Positions 1-5,188 of a DNA stretch of 5,188 nucleotides are shown one piece after another. Position numbers and translations under genes: made by a program. The notes under the pieces were generated by a model. The model searched no databases and was not told the origin of the DNA. It saw only the letters and a program-made list of their open reading frames with translations. The DNA comes from an uncultured Candidatus Melainabacteria bacterium (GTDB taxonomy: Bacteria; Cyanobacteriota; Vampirovibrionia; Gastranaerophilales; Gastranaerophilaceae): NCBI GenBank assembly GCA_934773085.1, contig CAKVMU010000130.1:1-5188 (forward strand), written 5' to 3'. Numbering within the stretch: the first letter of the stretch is position 1; the number at the start of each line of letters is the position of its first letter.

Positions 1-1165
1 CTTTTAATCTTTCCATGTACTCAAGAGCTCCGTCGTAATCACCAATTGAATCTCTGAATATGGCTAACTTTTTCAGTGCATTTGCGTTTTTCGGTTCAAT
101 ATCCACAAGTTTTTCATAAAATTCGCAAGCTTTTGTTGTGTCTTTCAAACCTTCTAAAAGAACAGCGATTGTTTCAATTAATTCGGCATTTCTGTCATTA
201 AATTGATAAGCTGTCATATACTCATTCAATGCAACTTCTTTGTCGCCTTTTAGAATGTTGTATTTGCCCCAGTTAATGTGTTCGTTGAAGGAATCCCCTT
301 CTGCTTCATAGATTAGAGCCCGCATCTGGTAAATCAGAGGTGAATTCGGATCAAGTTTTGAGTATTCATCTATTTCTTCAAACGCTTTATCTTTCATTCC
401 TTTCTGGAAATAATATTGAGCAAGTAGTGAGTGAATAAGTTTTTCGCTCTTGTAGTTGTCTTTTACTTTGTTCAGTATGTCAAAGGCTTCGTCATTTCTG
501 CCCAAATCCATCAATGCTCTTGCTTTTGTCAAATCGTGTTTTGTTAGTTCAAGAGATTTCTCCGGTTTTGAAGCACGTATATAGTAACCGGCAAGAATTT
601 CATCAAAGTCTTTGAAGTTATGTTCTTTTCTGCCTCTTTCAAGAATATCAATCGCAGCATATATTCCTTCTGTTTTTTCGTACAATTCCGCAAGTTTCAG
701 AAATATAACCGGATTTTTATCATCATAGTCCGTAATTCTTAAATATTCATCAATAGCTTCTTGGTATTTTTCTTGACCTTCACACAAACCTGCAAGCAAG
801 TATCTGGCAGGAAGTGCTTCCATTGGGTCCTTAGCGTGTTCAATAGCTTTTTTGTAATCACTTTTTGCATGGCTGAAAAGTTGTTGGAGTGAGTGTAAGT
901 TTCCACGCAGCAGATAATATTTGAACCTGTCTTCAGCTTCGAATAAGTCGATGAGCTGTTCGTGAGCCAAAATGTTAGGAGGGTCAATCTCCAAAATGCG
1001 TCCGTAGTACGATTTTGCTTCGTCTTTGCGATTCAAAATTAATGCTATATGTGCAAGCTTTGTCAAAAGTTCTACGTCGCCTTGTTTATGCGGAAGTTCT
1101 TTTTTGTATTCAGCATAGGCTTCTTCATATTTTTCGTCTTGTTCAAGCTGTTCTGCTAATTTCAT
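1..1165 (-). CDS. TPR-repeat protein, C-terminus cut by left window edge
   Basis: An uninterrupted frame of 388 codons runs from ATG at 1165-1163 to the window edge without a stop, so the 3' end of the gene is missing. The start is supported by AGGAGA (1171-1176) five bases upstream. The product is almost wholly amphipathic helix pairs with tetratricopeptide spacing. Recognisable repeats lie near residues 1-25 (YEEAYAEYKKEL), 32-65 (DEAKSYYGRILEIDPPN), 83-112 (LRGNLHSLQQLF then SDYKKAIEHA), 119-150 (YQEAIDEYLRI), 152-180, 213-240, 243-275 (DKAFEEIDEYSKLDPNSP), 276-325, and 327-362 (ACEFYEKLVDIEPKN), with another starting at 363. There is no signal peptide or membrane segment, so it is probably cytoplasmic. 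TPR arrays bind partner proteins or peptides; nothing visible names the partner. It starts 23 bases after pth and is probably co-transcribed with ffh and pth. The TPR call is firm; the function is unknown. Confidence 0.9.
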   Translation of the reverse strand, partial: MKLAEQLEQDEKYEEAYAEYKKELPHKQGDVELLTKLAHIALILNRKDEAKSYYGRILEIDPPNILAHEQLIDLFEAEDRFKYYLLRGNLHSLQQLFSHAKSDYKKAIEHAKDPMEALPARYLLAGLCEGQEKYQEAIDEYLRITDYDDKNPVIFLKLAELYEKTEGIYAAIDILERGRKEHNFKDFDEILAGYYIRASKPEKSLELTKHDLTKARALMDLGRNDEAFDILNKVKDNYKSEKLIHSLLAQYYFQKGMKDKAFEEIDEYSKLDPNSPLIYQMRALIYEAEGDSFNEHINWGKYNILKGDKEVALNEYMTAYQFNDRNAELIETIAVLLEGLKDTTKACEFYEKLVDIEPKNANALKKLAIFRDSIGDYDGALEYMERLK

Positions 1166-1170
1166 ATTTA

Positions 1171-1176
1171 TCTCCT
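1171..1176 (-). promoter_or_regulatory. Ribosome binding site of the left TPR gene
   Basis: Read on the minus strand, AGGAGA lies five bases (TAAAT) before the ATG at 1165. It is a near-consensus Shine-Dalgarno sequence in the short pth-TPR gap. It fixes the start of a gene whose end is outside the window and suggests independent, efficient initiation rather than pure coupling to pth. Confidence 0.8.
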
Positions 1177-1188
1177 ATGTTAGAATGA

Positions 1189-1746
1189 TTAGTTAAATTT
1201 GTTTTGTGCGACTGCAATCCCTTCTTTAAAATAACATCCAATTCCTTCTTTTGCAGTAGATAAGGTTGTTTTTAAAGTTTCTAACTCTTCTTTTGAAAAG
1301 TTTTGCAGTACGAAAACTTCTGATGGGATGCTAGGTTGTGGTCCGATTCCGATTTTAAGTCTTGCAACATCTTTTGTGCCAACATGCTGAATGACTGACT
1401 TTATGCCGTTGTGTCCGCCGTCGGAACTGTTTGCTCTGAATCTGATTTTTCCCAATTCAAGACTTAAATCATCATACACGATTAAAATATCTTCAACGGG
1501 TATTTTATAATAATCCATAACAGCACGAACAGCTTCCCCTGATAGGTTCATAAAAGTGGTTGGTTTTATTATAAGAAAGTCTTCATAGCCGTTTCGCAAA
1601 TTTGTCATGAAACATTTTAGTCTGGAATTCTCTCTGAAATTCAGACCCGCATTTACAGCAATGCTATCTGCTAGCATAAATCCGACATTATGCCTTGTAA
1701 ATACGTATTTTTCTCCAATGTTGCCAAGTCCTACAATTAATTTCAT
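1189..1746 (-). CDS. pth: Peptidyl-tRNA hydrolase (Pth), complete
   Basis: The product is a 185-residue bacterial Pth, the cytoplasmic esterase that cleaves peptidyl-tRNA released early from ribosomes so that the tRNA can be reused. Length is typical for the family. The expected active-site residues are present by comparison with the E. coli enzyme as I remember it: Asn9 and His19 in GLGNIG...TRHNVG, Asn67 in PTTFMNLSG, Asp92 in VYDDLSL, and Asn113 in GGHNGIKS. RLKIGIG (about 129-135) and a late VLQNFSKEE segment (152-160) also fit. One oddity is GLGNIG where most members have GLGNPG. The ATG overlaps the TAA of ffh by one base (TAATG), with AGAAGG (1755-1760) eight bases upstream inside ffh. 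Expression is therefore probably coupled to ffh. Identification is secure. Confidence 0.97.
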   Translation of the reverse strand: MKLIVGLGNIGEKYVFTRHNVGFMLADSIAVNAGLNFRENSRLKCFMTNLRNGYEDFLIIKPTTFMNLSGEAVRAVMDYYKIPVEDILIVYDDLSLELGKIRFRANSSDGGHNGIKSVIQHVGTKDVARLKIGIGPQPSIPSEVFVLQNFSKEELETLKTTLSTAKEGIGCYFKEGIAVAQNKFN

Positions 1747-3137
1747 TACTTGAACCTTCTCATATTTTTCATCATTTGGTGAGCTGTTAATTTTGCACCG
1801 GCTTGTCCCATTTTACCCATCATTGAACCCATATTCTTTTTGAAATCAGACATACCTTTCATCATTTTTCTCATTTGTTCGAATTGATTTATGTAGACGT
1901 TAATGTCATGGATAGGAAGCCCACAACCTGCGGCGATTCTTCTTTTTCTTGAGGAATTCATCAGTTCTGGATGTTCACGTTCTTCCGGAGTCATCGATTG
2001 TATAAACACCTCTATTCGTTTGAACTGTTTTTCACCTTCGTGTGAAATCATTTGTCTGTCATCTTTTGACATCTTAAGTCCGGGAATCATTCCTAAAAGT
2101 TGATCCATTGAGCCGAACATTTTCATTTGTGACTGCATTTTTAAGAAATCATTGAAGGAGAATTCGGCTTTTGCCATTTTCTTCTCCATTTCCTTAGCAG
2201 TTTTTTCGTCAAAAACTTCCTGAGCCCTTTCTACAAGAGAAACGATATCGCCCATTCCAAGGATTCGGTCCGCCATTCTCTGCGGGTAGAAATCTTCCAG
2301 AGCATTAAGTTTTTCTCCCGTACCGGTAAGTTTAATCGGCTTACCTGTGCAGTAAGCAATACTTAAAGCGGCACCGCCTCTGGAGTCACCATCAAGTTTA
2401 GTCAATACAAGTCCGGTAATTTCAAGCTGCGCATCAAAGTTTTCCGCAACATTTACTGATTCTTGACCTGTCATTGAATCAATTACCAATAATTTTTCAG
2501 CAGGTTTAAAAATTCTGTCGATTAAGAGCAATTCTGCCATCATCTCTGTGTCGATTTGCAAACGACCTGCCGTGTCCAGAATGATTGTATTGAATCCCTT
2601 TTCTTTAGCATAATTTATAGCATTTTTAACGATTGATTGAACATCTTTTGAATCTTCTTCTGCATATACTTCAATTCCGGACTGCTCTCCTAATGCTTTT
2701 AGCTGTGTGATTGCTGCCGGTCTGTATACGTCACAAGCCGCTAACAGTGGATTTCTACCTTCCTTCTTGAGTTTTATTGCCAATTTCGCAGAAGATGTTG
2801 TTTTACCGCTACCTTGAAGACCAAGCATCATAATCAAGTTTGGATTTCCGGAAAAATCAAGAGGGGAAGTGTCTTTGCCTAATAAATTAACAAGTTCGTC
2901 GTGTACAATTTTGACTAACTGTTGAGAAGGATTTACGCCTCTAATAACGTCTTCACCCTCGGCACGGTCTTTTATTGACGAAATGAATGACTTTACTACT
3001 CGTAAATTAACATCAGCTTCCAATAATGCTCTTCTTATTTCACGAAGTGCATCTTGCATATTCTCTTGTGTCAACTCGCTTTGACCGGATGTCTTAGCTA
3101 TTATATCCTGAAGTTTATCTGATAACGATTCAAACAT
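1746..3137 (-). CDS. ffh: Signal recognition particle protein Ffh, complete
   Basis: The product is a 463-residue SRP54-type GTPase. With 4.5S/SRP RNA it binds signal sequences of nascent membrane and secreted proteins and delivers the ribosome to the receptor FtsY. An N-terminal helical bundle (about 1-88) leads into the G domain: P-loop GLQGSGKTT (106-114), DVYRPAA (136-142), DTAGR (188-192), TKLD (246-249) and TGTGE (271-275), followed by the conserved LEDFYPQRMADRILGMGD linker (280-297). The methionine-rich M domain spans about 325-463. It has a finger-loop region with KMFGSMDQLLGMIPG (339-353), the RNA-binding helix-turn-helix SRKRRIAAGCG (396-406), and a basic, Met-rich tail. In that motif GCG replaces the more usual GSG. 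AAGGGG (3143-3148) five bases upstream supports the start. No SRP RNA gene is visible here. Many bacteria place rpsP after ffh; here pth follows with a one-base overlap. Confidence 0.98.
   Translation of the reverse strand: MFESLSDKLQDIIAKTSGQSELTQENMQDALREIRRALLEADVNLRVVKSFISSIKDRAEGEDVIRGVNPSQQLVKIVHDELVNLLGKDTSPLDFSGNPNLIMMLGLQGSGKTTSSAKLAIKLKKEGRNPLLAACDVYRPAAITQLKALGEQSGIEVYAEEDSKDVQSIVKNAINYAKEKGFNTIILDTAGRLQIDTEMMAELLLIDRIFKPAEKLLVIDSMTGQESVNVAENFDAQLEITGLVLTKLDGDSRGGAALSIAYCTGKPIKLTGTGEKLNALEDFYPQRMADRILGMGDIVSLVERAQEVFDEKTAKEMEKKMAKAEFSFNDFLKMQSQMKMFGSMDQLLGMIPGLKMSKDDRQMISHEGEKQFKRIEVFIQSMTPEEREHPELMNSSRKRRIAAGCGLPIHDINVYINQFEQMRKMMKGMSDFKKNMGSMMGKMGQAGAKLTAHQMMKNMRRFK
1755..1760 (-). 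promoter_or_regulatory. pth ribosome binding site within the ffh 3' end
   Basis: On the minus strand AGAAGG sits eight bases before the pth ATG and inside the last codons of ffh. Together with the TAATG stop/start overlap it fits translational coupling, with ribosomes finishing ffh re-initiating on pth. Confidence 0.6.
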
Positions 3138-3219
3138 ATTTACCCCTTAATATATCGGAATTTTTTAGTCGTAAAACGACAATCCGTATAATTTAGGGTA
3201 TCACAAACACAGAATATTT
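3138..3219 (-). other. 82-base gap before ffh; small hairpin, no terminator seen
   Basis: The gap between the unknown-protein stop and the ffh start holds a perfect 5-bp inverted repeat, GTCGT (3168-3172) and ACGAC (3176-3180), with a 3-base loop. On the minus strand the hairpin is followed by TAAAAAATT, not a run of T, so it does not look like an intrinsic terminator. TATATT (on minus, about 3149-3154) resembles a -10 box, but it lies so close to the ffh ribosome binding site that transcription would start at or inside it. No convincing promoter was found. Read-through from the upstream gene is the simplest reading. Confidence 0.4.
3143..3148 (-). promoter_or_regulatory. Ribosome binding site of ffh
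   Basis: AAGGGG on the minus strand, five bases (TAAAT) before the ATG at 3137. It supports the annotated ffh start, which also gives the expected MFESLSDKL N-terminus for an Ffh protein. The spacer TAAAT is identical to that before the left TPR gene. Confidence 0.75.
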
Positions 3220-4668
3220 TTAACCGAATATATTCATGAATGTTTCAATATTCTTGTTTCTAACCGCTTCGGCGCCTTGAATCATTTGTTTGATAGCAGA
3301 AAGCTCTGATTCAAGGTTTTTCATTCTTTGGTCAATTCTTGATTCTTTAGCATTAATAATACTCTTTTGATATTCGTATTCTGTGTAAGCTTCTGTTGCT
3401 GCGTCAGAATCATTTACAGGGGTTATTTTTGACATATTTGAAGCGATATCAGTTGTATAGTTGTTATTCCAGCTATACTTACCGGTTTCGCTATCGTATT
3501 CTTTATCTCTGTTTACTGTAGTGATTGTATAAATGTTGTTTTGCAGCATTTGGTTCAAATAATCGTTATCTTCAACGCCGTTATTGTATGTCCAACCATT
3601 TTCAGCAATAGAAGAAAATATTGCATCGTAAAACTCAATCTGAGTTTCTTGTTCAGAGGTCAAAACTTGGTTTGCAGAGTTTACAGTGCTGTCATATTCT
3701 TTAGTTAAAGCTTTGTATTCTTTTTCCCAAGCATCATGATTTGCTTTTTGAGTTTTGTAAGTTAGATCATCTATATTATACCAAGTGCATTTGTATGTCT
3801 TACCATCTGTCGCAACAATAGAGTTATTAGTCAGTATTTCATTTATAAGGTCTTTAACGTTAATCTTGTAGTTATTTCCGCTTCCAGTGACGGCGCCGCC
3901 AGTGAGTTCTGTTCCGCTCTTTAAGAACCCTGTGTATGTTGAGTCAGTTGCATTCAAAGTCTTGTTAAAAGAATTATCATTTGGAAAATATTCCTCAAGG
4001 CTCTTTGACAAGTGGGTCAAAATTTGGCTGATTTTTTTGCTTGCGCTCTCACCACTGCCAATATCTATGGTTGCACCTTTATCGTAAGCTTCAGCCCAAT
4101 TTGAACCGGAAGAAAAACTTACTCCGTCACCATTGCTTGTAACCTTTTTAAGAAGTTCTTTTGGAGAAGTTGTTGTTGATTTTATTTCTGGTTCTTTGCT
4201 TTTTAATTGTGCCAATTTTTCTGAGTAGCCGCCCAAGCTGTTGCTATAACTCTCTGATTGAGCGATTTTACTTTCATCTATCCCAGTAAGTGATGACAAA
4301 ATTTTGCTGCGGTTAGATTCATAATCTCCGTTAGCGGAACCGTCAGCAGAAATCATTTCTGCATACTTTTTGTATTTGCTGTCGATAACAACTTTGTTGT
4401 CCTCGTCTGTAATCAAGTAAGGAGAGCTTTGATTTATTGTATTTGGAGTCATTAAGATGTTATAACTCAAGTCAGTACAAGATACCCCTTGGTTATTAGT
4501 CCATTTAAGTACTTTTGAATTAAGGGCATTTTGATAATTCTTTGTGACCTTCTGCATATCTCGTGTAAGCGCAATTTTCTGGTTCGACAACTGCTGTTCT
4601 TTGAGCTCGATGTCGTGAGATCGGCTTGTGAGCGCCAATAATCTGACTTGTGTTGCTGCCATTCCCAT
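3220..4668 (-). CDS. Uncharacterised helical protein, MGMAATQ N-terminus
   Basis: The product is 482 residues, complete and of unknown function. An in-frame TAA three codons upstream makes the ATG at 4668-4666 the first possible start; Met3 is an alternative. AAGGAAA (4682-4688) lies 13 bases upstream, rather far. Residues 1-55 form a charged/heptad-like helix (MGMAATQVRLLALTSR, then HDIELKEQQLSNQKIALTR). Residues about 56-300 are Ser/Asn/Thr/Gly-rich and less regular. A second helix lies at about 303-340. A conspicuous patch follows at 346-385, with AENGWTYNNGVEDNDYLNQM. The C-terminus (421-482) is a continuous charged coiled coil ending in IETFMNIFG. There is no signal peptide, membrane span or catalytic motif, and only two cysteines (64, 294). 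The helix / variable centre / helix plan resembles flagellin-type or other self-assembling exported proteins; this is analogy, not homology. From memory, similar N-termini recur in many hypothetical proteins of Gastranaerophilales. Confidence 0.88.
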   Translation of the reverse strand: MGMAATQVRLLALTSRSHDIELKEQQLSNQKIALTRDMQKVTKNYQNALNSKVLKWTNNQGVSCTDLSYNILMTPNTINQSSPYLITDEDNKVVIDSKYKKYAEMISADGSANGDYESNRSKILSSLTGIDESKIAQSESYSNSLGGYSEKLAQLKSKEPEIKSTTTSPKELLKKVTSNGDGVSFSSGSNWAEAYDKGATIDIGSGESASKKISQILTHLSKSLEEYFPNDNSFNKTLNATDSTYTGFLKSGTELTGGAVTGSGNNYKINVKDLINEILTNNSIVATDGKTYKCTWYNIDDLTYKTQKANHDAWEKEYKALTKEYDSTVNSANQVLTSEQETQIEFYDAIFSSIAENGWTYNNGVEDNDYLNQMLQNNIYTITTVNRDKEYDSETGKYSWNNNYTTDIASNMSKITPVNDSDAATEAYTEYEYQKSIINAKESRIDQRMKNLESELSAIKQMIQGAEAVRNKNIETFMNIFG

Positions 4669-4705
4669 TTTTTGTTACCGCTTTCCTTTATAGTTTTCCC
4701 TTGTT

Positions 4706-4733
4706 ATTATGTATTACGGCATTTTTTTGAAAA
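4706..4733 (-). promoter_or_regulatory. Candidate sigma70-type promoter for the unknown protein
   Basis: On the minus strand a -35 like TTTTCA (4728-4733, four of six consensus bases) is followed after 16 bases by a -10 like CATAAT (4706-4711, five of six). Transcription would begin near 4699, giving a leader of about 30 bases that contains AAGGAAA (4682-4688). Spacing and position are good, but in such AT-rich DNA chance matches are common, so this is a candidate only. Confidence 0.45.
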
Positions 4734-4735
4734 AT
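4721..4735. repeat. 15-base direct repeat, copy 1 (ATTTTTTTGAAAAAT)
   Basis: The exact 15-mer ATTTTTTTGAAAAAT occurs here and again at 4777-4791, 56 bases away. This copy overlaps the candidate -35 box of the minus-strand promoter. The T7-G-A5 composition would be expected to bend DNA; it may be a regulatory element or simply low-complexity sequence. Confidence 0.6.
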
Positions 4736-4776
4736 CTTTAGTATTTAAGAAAAATTGTTACATATCTTAATAAAAA

Positions 4777-4791
4777 ATTTTTTTGAAAAAT
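4777..4791. repeat. 15-base direct repeat, copy 2 (ATTTTTTTGAAAAAT)
   Basis: This is the second exact copy of the 15-mer at 4721-4735. On the minus strand it offers another TTTTCA-like -35, but no good -10 lies 16-18 bases downstream of it, so it does not clearly form a second promoter. Confidence 0.6.
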
Positions 4792-4838
4792 AAATAAACT
4801 ATTCGGACGATTTACAAGAGAAATTGCTAAAGATTATT

Positions 4839-4866
4839 TTTTTAAAGACGAGAAAATTAATATAAG
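4839..4866 (+). promoter_or_regulatory. Weak candidate promoter for the plus-strand TPR gene
   Basis: TATAAG (4861-4866) matches five of six -10 bases, with TTTTTA (4839-4844) 16 bases upstream as a poor -35. A second -10-like TATAAA follows at 4873-4878. The position relative to the ATG at 4895 is reasonable, but the evidence is weak in this AT-rich stretch. Confidence 0.25.
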
Positions 4867-4877
4867 TTTTAATATAA
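4857..4877. repeat. Tandem 9-base repeat TTAATATAA
   Basis: TTAATATAA occurs at 4857-4865 and 4869-4877, offset by 12 bases, just upstream of the plus-strand TPR gene. Both copies include a -10-like TATAA. They could be alternative -10 boxes, an operator, or low-complexity coincidence. Confidence 0.4.
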
Positions 4878-4885
4878 ATTTGCTC

Positions 4886-4890
4886 GGAGA
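4886..4890 (+). promoter_or_regulatory. Ribosome binding site of the plus-strand TPR gene
   Basis: GGAGA lies four bases before the ATG at 4895-4897. It is a good Shine-Dalgarno match that supports this start for a gene cut by the right window edge. Confidence 0.65.
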
Positions 4891-4894
4891 ATAT

Positions 4895-5188
4895 ATGACG
4901 GAACAAACAATTACCCCAATGCTAGCTTCACTTGACTGTGCGGACGGAATACTAGAGGAAGCAAGAGCTGCGCACGAAAAATATTTAATAAAACAACAAG
5001 ATGCAGACTTAGAGAGAGCTATAGAGTGTTATGTGGATGCGATTAAAGCAAATCCTACGCTTTCAGAATCTTACTACCGTTTAGCAAGCCTGTTGTTGAT
5101 AAAAGGACAGATTTCTGTTGAAGGCGCTCTTGAGCAGTGCAAAACAGCCTTAAGCTTAGAACCAAATAATCCAAATGCACATATATAC
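4895..5188 (+). CDS. TPR-repeat protein, N-terminal 98 residues only
   Basis: An open frame runs from ATG at 4895 to the window edge without a stop (98 codons), so the C-terminus is missing. GGAGA at 4886-4890 supports the start. After a non-repetitive N-terminus (MTEQTITPMLASLDCADG), residues about 37-55 (DADLERAIECYVDAIKANP) and 58-90 (YYRLASLLLIKG...GALEQCKTALSLEP) show the tetratricopeptide pattern, with Tyr/Ala/Pro at the expected places and an Asn-Pro or Glu-Pro turn closing each helix pair. A third repeat appears to start at NNPNAHIY. There is no signal peptide, so it is probably cytoplasmic. It is divergent from the unknown helical protein and may share its regulatory region. The full domain content lies beyond the window, and the function is unknown. 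Confidence 0.85.
   Translation, partial: MTEQTITPMLASLDCADGILEEARAAHEKYLIKQQDADLERAIECYVDAIKANPTLSESYYRLASLLLIKGQISVEGALEQCKTALSLEPNNPNAHIY

Larger units (their letters stand above)
4669..4894. other. AT-rich divergent intergenic region
   Basis: These 226 bases separate two divergently transcribed genes and contain no credible coding frame. They are strikingly AT-rich with many A and T tracts. They hold a candidate minus-strand promoter (4706-4733), a 15-base direct repeat (4721-4735 and 4777-4791) and a 9-base repeat TTAATATAA (4857-4865 and 4869-4877) near the plus-strand start. No riboswitch, small RNA or terminator-like hairpin was recognised. Confidence 0.7.

Noticed and set aside
739..987. 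82-codon open frame on the minus strand
   Set aside because: It lies out of frame inside the long TPR gene (1-1165), whose frame stays open throughout and gives a clear repeat protein. The 82-codon product has no recognisable features.
1903..2103. 66-codon open frame on the plus strand
   Set aside because: It is antisense to the conserved M domain of ffh, with no ribosome binding site and no family resemblance.
3149..3180. ffh promoter using TATATT as -10
   Set aside because: The best -35 matches sit at 15 or 22 bases instead of 16-18, and the start site would fall within the ribosome binding site.
3161..3180. Intrinsic terminator after the 482-residue gene
   Set aside because: The hairpin is only 5 bp, and the T run is on the wrong side for minus-strand transcription; in the RNA it becomes A-rich.
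3887..4087. 66-codon open frame on the plus strand
   Set aside because: It is antisense to the 482-residue gene. The hydrophobic composition reflects the opposite strand, and there is no supporting initiation signal.
4669..4894. SRP RNA, small RNA or riboswitch in the intergenic region
   Set aside because: The region is A/T tracts with no GC-rich stems and no recognisable SRP RNA tetraloop or riboswitch core.

Overview
The window is AT-rich bacterial DNA with dense, leaderless-intron-free coding typical of a chromosome. No mobile element, CRISPR array, tRNA or rRNA was seen. The most informative clue to the host is the 482-residue protein encoded at 3220-4668. It opens MGMAATQVRLLALTSR and ends in a long charged helix. 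From memory, this N-terminus resembles a large family of uncharacterised proteins in the gut, non-photosynthetic cyanobacterial relatives (Gastranaerophilales / Vampirovibrionia, formerly Melainabacteria). This is recollection, not a search result, so the taxonomic call is moderate at best.

Layout. Four genes lie on the minus strand, read right to left: the unknown helical protein (4668-3220), ffh (3137-1746), pth (1746-1189) and a TPR protein (1165 to beyond the left edge). One gene lies on the plus strand: a second TPR protein starting at 4895 and running off the right edge. A 226-base, very AT-rich divergent intergenic region (4669-4894) separates the unknown protein from the plus-strand TPR gene. 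It carries a plausible minus-strand promoter, a 15-base direct repeat and a 9-base tandem repeat.

How the genes work together. ffh, pth and the TPR gene form a tight unit: ffh and pth overlap by one base (TAATG), and 23 bases separate pth from the TPR start, which has a strong ribosome binding site. Ffh (co-translational membrane targeting) and Pth (recycling of peptidyl-tRNA) are both translation-associated housekeeping proteins; the TPR protein has no assignable task. The usual downstream partner of ffh in many bacteria, rpsP, is not there. No terminator is visible between the unknown protein and ffh, so read-through from the intergenic promoter into ffh is possible.

The window is mostly ordinary housekeeping DNA. 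Its one undescribed element is the 482-residue protein, whose helix / variable centre / helix design without a signal peptide recalls flagellin-like or other self-assembling exported proteins. That is an analogy in architecture only.
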